A stretch of DNA of 64,000 nucleotides from the NCBI GenBank assembly GCA_016584305.1, contig JACEEZ010025354.1, positions 152,501 through 216,500 on the forward strand. The letters are read 5' to 3'. Of the stretch, positions 13,298-30,614 are shown one piece after another. The stretch comes from Chionoecetes opilio (taxonomy: Eukaryota > Arthropoda > Malacostraca > Decapoda > Majidae). Under the pieces are notes generated by a model that ran no database searches, had not been told where the DNA came from, and saw nothing but the letters and a program-made list of their open reading frames with translations. The number at the start of each line of letters is the position of its first letter. The stretch's first letter is position 1. The position numbers and the translations under genes are program-made.

Positions 13298-13320
13298 CAG
13301 TACACACACACACACACACA
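13225..13320. repeat. compound (CT)n-(CA)n microsatellite
   Basis: Pure CT to 13,294, a 9-bp spacer, then CA to 13,320. Confidence 0.96.
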
Positions 13321-13883
13321 ATATGAGTTAATGCTAAAGTACCAACCTGAAAATTATAAGGCAATAATAGTAATAAAAATAGAAGAGGAAGAATATAAAA
13401 AACTAATCATAGTAGTTTCCCTTCCCGGCGTCACGAGCGGGGGAGGCAGACCAAGGCTGCTCCACGCCACAACCATAATTTCACACTCATTCCCACGTAA
13501 CCTCCAGTATTTTGAGGCCGAAAGTACGCTACTTTACAACATTCACACCCGCAGGCTAATGCCGCTTCGGTACAGTCGCAAATGGACTATTTTTTCTGAG
13601 TCCAAATTGTCAAAACTCAGTGGCTTGACTACGCCTGGCGCCACTCCAGTAACATAAAAGAAGCTCGCATCACATTATTTATTTCTTTTTCCTAAATTAT
13701 GGACTCATGAACGTTTTTTTTATTATCCTTCATTAATATGTTCATTAATACTTGTCACAGCACCAGACGGCGATATATGACTATGATGCACGTAAATAAA
13801 CCCTCATTACAATGCACAATGAACGAATGTAGGAATAAAAGAAGCAAGGCAAAAATTATCCTAAGTAAAATAATAGATTAACA

Positions 13884-13995
<112 letters not shown>

Positions 13996-14126
13996 GCTAC
14001 TTTCCATTCTTTCCCACCATCACTGAGACAACTGGAGCGTGAGCCGAGAACTAGTTTCCACAGCGTTGTATATATACGTACATTTCGATACTTTTATTTT
14101 ATAGTATCTTTGCCTCACTGCCATCT

Positions 14127-14226
<100 letters not shown>

Positions 14227-14495
14227 CGGATCTGTGATAACTATCAGTAAAATAATGATACTGATGAAACTAAAAGAGACAAATAGAATTACACATAATA
14301 ATATCCAGGGCAGACACACTTCATTATATATACCGCAGGAAACAAACACATTAAATTATTATACACCAACCCAAAGCTTTCACCTGCGTCTTGGTAGAAA
14401 AAAATAACAACTCCAACGTGATCGGTGTTCAAATTCTAACAACGTGCGAGATAGCTAGAAGACAGAAAAAAAAGGTTGAACAAAGATGAATGGGA

Positions 14496-14573
14496 GTATA
14501 GTAGTAGTAGTAGTAATAGTAGTAGTAGTAGTAGTAGTAGTAGATAGTTGTATATAATAGTAGAGTAGTAGTC
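14496..14573. repeat. (TAG)n microsatellite, interrupted
   Basis: AGT/TAG triplets with AAT and GAT breaks; same triplet class as the 7.8 kb array but on the opposite strand. Confidence 0.93.
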
Positions 14574-14700
14574 AAAAAAGTATATACAGGAAAAAAACAC
14601 ATAATGACTGAATTGATAACAGCCAACACAGACACCATATAATTATTATGCTACTCAGAGAAGTGACCGTTTGGAATTTCTACTTTTTCCTTCCTCTCAT

Positions 14701-14812
14701 TATCATTATTATTACAGGGGGAGTGGAGTGGACGGGAGGGAGGGAGGGGTAGAGTGGGGTGGAGTAACCAGGGGAGTGGGAGAGGTGGAGTGTGACCAAC
14801 CACACTAACTTT
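14701..14812. other. G-rich stretch with quadruplex potential
   Basis: Repeated runs of three to five G on the plus strand separated by A, GA, TGGA and similar short loops. Confidence 0.6.
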
Positions 14813-14979
14813 CCCTTGGCCAGGTTTCCCCGTCCCGCAACCTGATTGAAACGAATATATCTTTATTTTTTTTATAACTTCCCTTCCAGCGTTTCTAATT
14901 CTAGCGTGACTAAACACGCGTCTCGCTACATGTTATCTTTTTTTTTACCATCTCTATTTTCATTCTGTCTGTGCTCCAT

Positions 14980-15211
<232 letters not shown>

Positions 15212-15212
<1 letters not shown>

Positions 15213-15726
15213 GTATTGGCGGAAGTATATTAGTCAAGTTGCCTATCTATATATCTATGCGTTCAATTTACAACCTCTTATCAGGACCTTCTTAATCATG
15301 GGTTTTCAACGGCTCACAGGATATAATAATCAACCTTCATTATTTTGTATTTACTAATTTAATTCACATCTGGCGCTTGCTATCACACCGCACTCATATT
15401 TCTTAATGCTTCACTCATCTACTACCCATTTATCTTCGCTCAAGCGTTGACTTGTACGTTGAATTCAAGCTATTTCGCATTTTCTTCTGTTTAACGTAAT
15501 TTAGTAGCGGTTGATGTAGGTCAAATGCAATGCTTTTGTATATTGATGTCATTATTTGTTATTACTTTCACTCACTTCATTTACTTTGGCTTAAGAAAGT
15601 ATCTAGCACATTTCTGATGTAAAGAGGGAAGACATCGTTTGCGCTCCTCCTAACATCAATAAAGAGTGTAATAATTCTGTAAGCACTTTTCCCAGAATAA
15701 GTGAGTAATCGACCAACAACTATGCA

Positions 15727-15729
<3 letters not shown>
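15212..15729. other. AT-rich unique stretch, no gene seen
   Basis: AT-rich and single-copy-looking; nothing to annotate. Confidence 0.5.

Positions 15730-15818
<89 letters not shown>
15730..15818. repeat. (CT)n microsatellite
   Basis: Pure CT array, about 44 units. Confidence 0.97.
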
Positions 15819-15821
<3 letters not shown>

Positions 15822-16319
15822 ACAACACTACATCACCATCTAACACAACATTCAATAACCAAACCCACATCATCACCACAACACACCATCATCACCTACT
15901 ACGTCACAACACTGCATCACCACCATCACCATTAACAAGCAATTACACTAACCACCACCAATCACCACCGCCGCTTCCCCCTTGCAGCTGCCTGATCAAT
16001 TCATTAGCCATGCCATCCATCTACCTCCACGCCTATCAATCCACCTCACTGTTCTTCTTTCAATCCGTCTAACTGCAGAGAACCTAAAACTTCGCGGATC
16101 GATTACCGGGTGAGCGAAGTGGGTGGTGGTGGTGGGAGGAGAGGGGTAGGGAGTGTGTGTGTAAAGGGATGGGAAGGAGAGTGGGATGGGGGGTTGGGGG
16201 TAAATCGGTGTATGAGGGATGGAAGCAGTATTGGTCGGACGTCGGGTGAAGAAAAATGAGAAATTAGCTGTATTGGTAAACTCCTCTACTTAACCTCATC
16301 ATTTTTATTAACTCGTGCC

Positions 16320-16322
<3 letters not shown>
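15819..16322. other. unique stretch, A/C-rich then G-rich
   Basis: CAC/ACC-rich to about 15,980, and G-rich with quadruplex potential at 16,118-16,205. No gene seen. Confidence 0.5.
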
Positions 16323-16409
<87 letters not shown>

Positions 16410-16421
16410 TGTGTGTGTGTC
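16323..16421. repeat. (GT)n microsatellite
   Basis: About 49 GT units with one GTCT break near the end. Confidence 0.97.
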
Positions 16422-16453
16422 AGATACCTGTGTCACCTTAACCTGGATCACAC

Positions 16454-16457
<4 letters not shown>

Positions 16458-16487
<30 letters not shown>
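16458..16487. repeat. (TC)n microsatellite, short
   Basis: TC array followed by TAG. Confidence 0.93.
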
Positions 16488-16540
16488 GCACGACTAACGT
16501 AACCAATATGGCCCAGTTGACAAGGGAAGACAACCATGAT

Positions 16541-16925
16541 AGAGGAGGAGGAGGAGGAGGGGAGGAGGAGGAGGAGGGGGAGGGAGGGGAGGAGGAGGAG
16601 GAGGAGGAGGAGGAGGAGGAGGAGGAGGGGGAGGAGGAGAGGGGAGGAGGAGGAGGAGGAGGAGAGAGGAGGAGGAGGAGGAGGAGGAAGAGGAAGCAGA
16701 GCGGCGACGACGGCGACGACGACAATGATGACGACAACGACGACGAAGAAGAAGAGGAGGAGGAGGTCACCCTTGCCAGCGTGTGTGGTGTGCGTGTGAG
16801 TGTGTGTGTGTAGGGGTGCGTGGTGTTCGCCAGAGGGTAGAGACAGGGGAGGAGGAGGAGGAGGAGCAGTAGGAAGAGTGAGGGAGGGGGCAGAGGAGGA
16901 GGAGGAGGAGGAGGAGGAGGAGGAG
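16541..16925. repeat. (GGA)n-rich polypurine tract
   Basis: Two GGA-rich blocks (16,541-16,690 and 16,849-16,925) with GGGGA, AGA and CGACGA variants between. Purine strand is plus. The 168- and 177-residue minus-strand frames here are poly-Ser/Pro/Leu products of the triplet. Confidence 0.93.
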
Positions 16926-16992
16926 TGAGGGAGGGAGGGGGCAGAGGAATACAACTTGCCCTCACCCTCACCTAAGGCTTCGCTTCAGTATA

Positions 16993-17158
16993 ATGTTACT
17001 TCTGCTTCCTGTGACCGGCCTGGTTGCCACCTTACCTTTTACATCATCAGTCCCAGAGTCCTACAGCGTGCTATACAAGAACAGGGGGGATGGAGGGGGC
17101 AGCGTGCAACATAGAGGAGTGGGTGTAAAAATCCAGGAAGGCGAAGGAAGTAAAGAAG
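16993..17158 (+). CDS. possible signal-peptide first exon, unrecognised
   Basis: An ATG at 16,993 with A at -3 opens with a hydrophobic start (MLLLLPVTGLVATL) of the length and shape of a secretion signal. A mixed-charge stretch follows. At 17,158 the frame meets AAGAAG|GTAAGG, a strong 5' splice site, so the exon would be 166 nt and end in phase 1. Read through, the frame continues to 17,292 but turns purine-rich (Arg, Glu, Gly), which is the local base composition and not convincing protein. I do not recognise a family, and I found no downstream acceptor that clearly continues it. The stretch just upstream (16,849-16,925) is a GGA array. Chance is the main alternative. Confidence 0.2.
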
Positions 17159-17446
17159 GTAAGGACACAACGATGATAAATGAAGATAATATGGAAAGTA
17201 GACGAGAAAGGAAGAGAAGAGGTAGTATAGTATGGGACAGAGTAGGGGGCAGAGAGGGGGAGGGTAACGGGATGCAGGAGGTGGGGGTGTAGGGGGGTGT
17301 GGGAGTCTAAAAGGGACTAAGGACGGAAGGGAGGGGGGTGGGAGGGGCTGTTGAGGGTCAGCAAACTAAGAATTACGTTAGTGTTGGTTATAAATGGTGG
17401 AGAAACAATGCGAATATACCGTAATGAATGCTGCTATTTCCCCCCT

Positions 17447-17471
17447 ACCACCACCACCACCACCACCACCA
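17447..17471. repeat. (CCA)n, short
   Basis: About eight CCA triplets. Confidence 0.85.
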
Positions 17472-17581
17472 CAACACACAACAAACAACAACATTCCTAC
17501 ATACATCAGTCACTACATCAGTCACGCGTGTATTAATGTGACTTCTTACTCAATACATTTACGTACACTGTCAGAAAACAC

Positions 17582-17639
17582 CAAGATCTATAGACTTGAA
17601 ATATTGTATGATAGTATGATAGTATGTCTATTAATCTTA
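17582..17639 (+). mobile_element. family 1 MITE-like element, copy A (58 bp)
   Basis: Left end CAAGATCTATAGAC and right end GTCTATTAATCTTA are imperfect inverted repeats. The element is bounded by an exact 8-bp direct repeat, GAAAACAC, at 17,574-17,581 and 17,640-17,647 (9 bp if the preceding A is counted). The interior is short and made of (ATGATAGT)-type units. The right terminal base is A where the other copies have G. An 8-bp duplication is what hAT and some other cut-and-paste families produce; the superfamily is inference. No coding capacity. Confidence 0.8.
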
Positions 17640-17647
17640 GAAAACAC

Positions 17648-18163
17648 AAGTAAGGCATAACCTACGTACTACATGCTGCTATAAACGTATGAAATTTCAA
17701 GTATTTAGGTTGTCTATAAATTTTGCGATGTATTATAAGCTGTACAGATCAACAGGATCCCCCTCCCCACCACCAAGCCTGCTATAACCCCCCCTCCTCC
17801 TTCTCCCCTTCTCCTTCACGCAGGACCGCCACCACCCAAACTATTGCCCCCTCCCCCCACCACCACCACCCACTATCCATGTCCAGGGATATTATCGAGT
17901 AAAGACACGCCACCTAATAATGCACAGCTCAGAACGAAAGATTAAAAAAAGTGATCGTGATAAGACCAGCGTCAAACGGCAACTTGCTGGTGGTAATACT
18001 TCGGCAAGGAATGTTAAAGGAGGGATTTGGGGACTAATAGGCACGACACTACTACTACTACGACTACTATTATGACTATTACTACTACTGTCACCCTGTC
18101 ATAGCCACCGCTTTCACTGTCGTTAATTTCACAATGATTATCATTCAAACGCGAAGGTATTTA
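17648..18163. other. unique stretch, no gene seen
   Basis: C-rich at 17,755-17,880; a short CTA block at 18,050-18,080. Confidence 0.5.
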
Positions 18164-18201
18164 ACACACACACACACACACACCACACACACACACATAC
18201 A

Positions 18202-18247
<46 letters not shown>

Positions 18248-18253
18248 ACACTC
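18164..18253. repeat. (CA)n microsatellite, interrupted
   Basis: CA array with CCAC and ATAC breaks. Confidence 0.95.
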
Positions 18254-18790
18254 ACGGCTGGTCTACTTCACTGTTTCACTGTTAAGAAAAACAACAACAA
18301 CAAGAACAGCACAAGTAAAATGTCACCCTAAAGAAAGAATCTCTTTAATATATCATACCATCGCTTCTGCCTCTGACGACCACCACCACCACCACCACAA
18401 TACGAAGCACTACATTCATTTCACTCTTCTTCCATGACACCAGGCAAAATACACGTCATCATGTACCATTGCTATGATTTCGTGGGAGACAATAAAAACA
18501 ATCCCTTCTTATTCCTACATCAAAACCACCATTACCGCCACCACCCCTTTTACAAGAACCGCCACGGCCACCACCACCACACTACCACGGCCACCACCAC
18601 CGCCAGAAACACCCTCCAGCACCCACCAAATTGCCAGTCAAAGACCCCATCCAAATCACGCTCCCACCAGTGTATGGCTGCAACACACGATTATTTTCAA
18701 CGGTGTAGGGAAGTGGAGACGAGTGGAAAGATGTAGAGGAAGTTGATGATAAGAGGCAAAACACTGCTGTAATGGTTGCCTTAATTTCTA

Positions 18791-19030
18791 CACTTCTATC
18801 TCTATCACATCCCCTCCTCCACTTCTATCTACCATCACTACCCCTCCTCCACTTCTATCTACCATCACTTCCTCTCCTCCACTCCTATCTACCATCACTT
18901 CCCCTCCTCCACTTCTATCTACCATCACTTCCCCTCCTCCACTTCTATCTACTATCACTTCCCCTCCTCCACTTCTATCTACCATTACTTCCCCTCCTCC
19001 ACTTCTATCTACCATCGCTTCCCCTCCTCC
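18791..19030. repeat. 30-bp minisatellite, 8 copies
   Basis: Unit boundaries fall every 30 bp from 18,821 (18,821, 18,851, 18,881 and so on to 19,001), preceded by one diverged copy and followed by a partial copy to about 19,040. Each unit starts ACTTCTATCTACCATCAC and ends CCCCTCCTCC. Copies differ by one or two substitutions and no indels. Because 30 is divisible by 3, frames stay open on both strands. Plus gives a Leu/Pro/His/Tyr decapeptide; minus gives a decapeptide containing Val-Asp-Arg-Ser-Gly-Gly-Gly. Whether either is translated is unknown. Confidence 0.97.
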
Positions 19031-19040
19031 GCTTCTCTTC

Positions 19041-19147
19041 CACCACCCTCTCTCCTCTCTCTTTTCTCTTCTCTACGTGGTGAGGCGATCAACACGTGTA
19101 CGTAAATAAGGATAAAAGAAAGGCGGGCACTGCTTATTAGTACCTTT

Positions 19148-19179
<32 letters not shown>

Positions 19180-19975
19180 GCACCAACAACCATGATTATT
19201 GTACTGCGTAAAGGCATAAACACAGAGCAAAACAAAGTCATGCATAAGTAACACAAGTCGTCAATAGCACTACTATCAACACAACAATTTCACGACACAC
19301 TAAGCAACACAGTATAGTACTCAACACAAACTCGCCAACCTGCACAACACACACAACACACAACAAACACACGCGCGTTTCTCCCCTTCCATCCACAAAC
19401 AATACCGTGGGCTTCGGGCGAGACACATAATGACATACTCAGGTTGCATACGAAGACGCTATTACACACAAGGGCTGAGAGGTGGGCCTGAGGGGCGTAC
19501 GGCGGCGGATGGATTGAGGGGAAGGCTGAGGGGAGAGGGGGGAGAGGGGAAGGGCATATACTCGTACCTGCAACCCTTCTACGGCAAGAGGAGAAGGGGT
19601 AGAGGAGGTGGAGTGGGTGGGTGGAGAGGAACAGAGGCGTATGGGAGGTAAACAGTGGAGGAGGTTGGCGGCTCGTTAAGTCGATACGCAAAGGACGCTG
19701 TGGAACAATGACGTAATATATGGAGTGTGAAGTGGGAGTGAGAGTGGCTGGAGTGATGTTCTGGACGGGGGTGGAAAGTGAAGAGAACAAGTTTATTCAT
19801 GCACACGTTGATTTTGATGATGCTAATAGTGATGATGATAATAATAAGCTCCGCTGCGTTACTAAAGGTTAATTAATTGTACTAAAGATCCTTGAGAACA
19901 AAAAAGAGAATTGGCGTAATTGGCTTCATCTCTGATATGAAGAGGTTAGAGTTAGACCATCACCTCAATACGTGA
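19041..19975. other. unique stretch, no gene seen
   Basis: Contains a short (CTA)n at 19,149-19,180 and a G-rich block at 19,470-19,650. Confidence 0.5.
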
Positions 19976-20000
19976 ACACACACACACACACACACACACA
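19976..20000. repeat. (CA)n, short
   Basis: About 12 CA units. Confidence 0.9.
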
Positions 20001-20217
20001 GGACAAGGCATAATGACCCATAACCTAAAAACAATGCTACTACTTGGAGGCACCACTAATACCATGGGCAAACAATACTATTAATACAATATTAATGCAA
20101 AAAAAACTACATTATTACTCGCTCTCTCCTACTGTTTGTTTGATTTATTTTTTCCTCATCTGCAATGAACAGAACCGGGGGTCGATGAGGAATGGGAGGG
20201 AGAGAAAGGGGGAAAAC

Positions 20218-20241
20218 GGGGGGGTGGGTGGGTGGGTGGGG
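20218..20241 (+). other. canonical G-quadruplex motif
   Basis: G7 followed by (TGGG)3 and a terminal G: at least four G3 runs with single-T loops, the classic parallel quadruplex pattern. Confidence 0.85.
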
Positions 20242-20497
20242 TGGACTAGTGTAATCTCGCTCTGACTGTGTACATATGCAGTCTTATCCGAAAATATGAC
20301 CGCATTGTTCTCCTGACTGGCAGTGTATGCATGGCCGTCATTGAGCAGCTCGCGGGCGCTCAACGGTGGGGCCGAAGGTAAACAGAGACGCTGGTCACTC
20401 GCTCTCGGCAACAATGTCTCAATTACACGACTCACTGCGAACGCGATCTGCCGGCGAAGGCAAGGACATCTACACTATATAATAATCGAAGGTCTGC

Positions 20498-20500
<3 letters not shown>

Positions 20501-20577
<77 letters not shown>
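20501..20577. repeat. (CT)n microsatellite
   Basis: Pure CT array. Confidence 0.97.
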
Positions 20578-20579
<2 letters not shown>

Positions 20580-20724
20580 AGCAGACAGCAGCTCTAGTCA
20601 TGCTTCTCCTCTTATAAGATTTCTGGGAATGCCGTCCACTTCACCGAGTGTCAACATTTCATGAAATTGGTTGAAGATGTTAGGAGCATCATGAATCTGT
20701 TACTTGTCAGTCTCCATTCTACAA

Positions 20725-23757
<3,033 letters not shown>

Positions 23758-23850
<93 letters not shown>
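23758..23850. repeat. (CT)n microsatellite
   Basis: CT array with one TTTC near the end. Confidence 0.97.
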
Positions 23851-24097
23851 TCATAAGAATAATATAAACATTACTTGCATTACAACCCGTTCGTTAACTT
23901 GATTACATTTTTGTGTTAATAGACGATAGATAAATAGACGAATTTGCTTACTTCTAATCTATATATTTCTTCCAATTTCCCGTGACCTACATCCGCTCAA
24001 CGTCCAATATACCACTTTTTTTATTTCATATTTATGTAATACAAAAAACAAAACAAAAATATGCACCATTAGGATTTGAGTCTACAGTATGTCTCGT

Positions 24098-24204
24098 CAA
24101 GATTAATAGACATACTATATATCTACATACTATCTAGCAGGGCCCAGGTATAATACTATTAAAATATCATATCATATCATACTATTAAAAGTCTATAGAT
24201 CTTG
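24098..24204 (-). mobile_element. family 1 MITE-like element, copy B (107 bp)
   Basis: Inverted relative to copies A and C: plus-strand left end CAAGATTAATAGAC, right end GTCTATAGATCTTG. Flanked by TGTCTCGT (24,090-24,097) and TGTCTCAT (24,205-24,212), a 7-of-8 direct repeat. The interior carries an ATATC pentanucleotide run (about 24,164-24,180), two ATACTATTA words and about 20 bp of GC-rich sequence not seen in the other copies. Confidence 0.8.
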
Positions 24205-24212
24205 TGTCTCAT

Positions 24213-24869
<657 letters not shown>

Positions 24870-25192
24870 CAGTAAACCATGAGAAGGAGGCACCGGTATA
24901 CCCATTCCTGTATGACTTGACGGGTGTGGGATGAGTGATAGGGAGGACCAACCTTCAGGAGGACCCAAGAGAGGTGATGCCCCTCTCGCGCACCTCCAAG
25001 AAGAGAGGCTGCGTGAGGAAGGAGGGGGAAGAAGAAGAAGGAAGGGGAAGGATGAGGCAAATTACCCCTACTAGTCCGATCAAACGACCTGGCCAACTGC
25101 CCTCGCCTGTTACTCACACTAATGGTGGGGCGCAGGGGAGGAGGGGGGTGTACCGCTGCCTGCTGGCCCACCGGGGGCTGTACAGGTCTATC
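24870..25192. other. unique stretch, no gene seen
   Basis: Single-copy-looking; purine-rich at 25,000-25,055. Confidence 0.5.
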
Positions 25193-25420
25193 TAATTAGG
25201 GAGATTGAAACTAATAACCCTCCCGCCTCAGTCCTTAGGGCGGATTAATTCATCACCTGGTTGAATTATTCGACAAATAATTATAAAGCGGCTTCCTATA
25301 ATCTGGCATGGGATTAAATAATTATCCCGGTTAACGGCAAGGAAAAACACGGCGAGTCGCTCTTCTTATGGCGTGATTACTCCGTTAACGTGATTTGTCT
25401 ATGGGCCGTTAATTACCGCT
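25193..25420. promoter_or_regulatory. TAAT-rich candidate cis-regulatory stretch
   Basis: Within about 230 bp there are TAATTAG (25,193), CTAATAA (25,211), ATTAATT (25,244), GAATTATT (25,263), AATAATTAT (25,276 and about 25,317) and TTAATTAC (about 25,409), plus two GTTAAC sites. TAATTA is the core of homeodomain binding sites. The stretch contrasts with its G/C-rich flanks and has no simple repeat. Function is inference. Confidence 0.35.
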
Positions 25421-25448
25421 GGGCAAACACCGACACCACCGCTACCTA

Positions 25449-25496
25449 TATACCTGTACCTGCCCTCCCCTCTATACCTGTACCTGCCCTCCCCCT
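25449..25496. repeat. 24-bp tandem duplication
   Basis: TATACCTGTACCTGCCCTCC occurs at 25,449 and 25,473. Confidence 0.85.
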
Positions 25497-28519
<3,023 letters not shown>

Positions 28520-28583
28520 TTCCACGGAAAAGGAAACGATTCATAGCAGAGTATTTCCGAGTCGCGATAAAAACAAATGAATA

Positions 28584-28588
<5 letters not shown>

Positions 28589-28679
<91 letters not shown>
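28589..28679. repeat. (GA)n microsatellite
   Basis: GA array about 70 bp after the preceding one, with a GGAG break. Confidence 0.96.
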
Positions 28680-29237
<558 letters not shown>

Positions 29238-29559
29238 TTAGACTTGGCGGTTGCACATAGACAATACCTTACAACAACATGCACCGGTGATAGAAACTTC
29301 CATCCGGTTTGTATTCTGATCAGACTCATGAACGAGGGGACGCTAGTGTTTGACTCCTCACTCCCTCCATCACCTAGTACTCATTGTGTAGTTAATATCT
29401 CAACTAACGCAACCCTTAACTCACTTATTTTCCATTCAACAAACCCAGACTCACTAAAACATTTTAAGATTATGTGAAAATTGACGGAAGGTGAACATAA
29501 AATCGTGAGTGGCTCTGAACATTAACTTGCAAGTGGTCTTCAAGACTACTGCTGGGACC

Positions 29560-29769
29560 TTAACCCCTTCACGCCCAGATCTTTCCTTTGCTATTATAAA
29601 ATCGTCTATTAGCCATAAAGTAACGAAAATTGATTTAATATACCAAATAAGCTAGTGGACAAAGATACTAAACCTGTCATATCTATAAAAATATTGCCTA
29701 TATCTATTAAAATCGTCTAATGGTAGTCAAATTACAATGAAAATTACGTTCTGGACCTCAAAGGGTTAA
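29560..29769. mobile_element. piggyBac-like MITE candidate (TTAA ends)
   Basis: TTAA at 29,560-29,563 and 29,766-29,769 bounds a 202-bp element. Left terminus CCCCTTCACGCCCAGATC and the reverse complement of the right terminus, CCCTTTGAGGTCCAGAAC, match at 13 of 18 positions. TTAA duplication with CCC-starting inverted ends is the hallmark of piggyBac transposons. The interior is AT-rich and includes two related segments (29,591-29,631 and 29,703-29,745), both with AAAATCGTCTA and GAAAATT. There is no transposase, so it is non-autonomous. Confidence 0.72.
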
Positions 29770-30380
29770 GAAGACCATCAACCCTTTTCCATCCTCTCAT
29801 TAACTTGTCATAGCTTCGTCAGATATAGGAACGCTACCTGATTCCCCTTCCTTTAAGTTGTTAAGCCTCCCATCACCTCACCAACAAATTCTAGCTCGAT
29901 CCTATACCACCCGATACTCCCTCTTTCCCCCTTCCCATGCTGCCACCAATACACCCACCCCCACCACCACCACCACCATCACCTCACACAGTGGTCGAAG
30001 GAGTGAGGCCAATCAACAAACTTTCTAAGACGCGACAGCCAGTCCAATAGTTTCCAGTTCGAGATAAAGGATTCGGTACTCAATTTGTGACGAGGTGCAA
30101 ATATACCTAAGTCGTGATATATGTCTTTGTGTGTGTAGAAAAGAGCCATAAAATCGAAGAAGGAAATAATGCAATGTTCCGATTAGTCCTGAGAAGAATA
30201 AAGAAAAGGGGTATAAGGGAGTCTATGGAATGCCAGGAAGGAAAAGATATAGACAAGTTACCGTAATAATACCAATAGGAAAGAAAACGCTCGGGGGCCT
30301 CGGCTTCGTATGGATAGGGTTCTGGGAATGGCAAATGACGATATAAATACTGCTCAGCTGGTGACACTACCCTTACGCCT
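29770..30380. other. unique stretch, no gene seen
   Basis: Short CCA run at about 29,960-29,980; otherwise nothing. Confidence 0.5.
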
Positions 30381-30382
30381 CC

Positions 30383-30458
<76 letters not shown>
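30381..30458. repeat. (CT)n microsatellite
   Basis: CT array with TTTC breaks at both sides. Confidence 0.96.
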
Positions 30459-30459
<1 letters not shown>

Positions 30460-30498
30460 ACGACATGACAGAATAATACGAAAGGAGGAGGAAAGTTC

Positions 30499-30528
30499 AT
30501 AATATAGGACACGCTTATAATATAGGAC
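30499..30528. repeat. 12-bp direct repeat
   Basis: ATAATATAGGAC at 30,499 and 30,517. Confidence 0.8.
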
Positions 30529-30535
30529 CTAGGCT

Positions 30536-30538
<3 letters not shown>

Positions 30539-30612
<74 letters not shown>
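30539..30612. repeat. (GA)n microsatellite
   Basis: Pure GA array; forms a potential 70-bp inverted repeat with the CT array 80 bp upstream. Confidence 0.97.

Positions 30613-30614
<2 letters not shown>

Noticed and set aside
16438..16971. Pro/Ser-rich frames of 168-177 residues on the minus strand
   Set aside because: Translation of GGA arrays in other frames.
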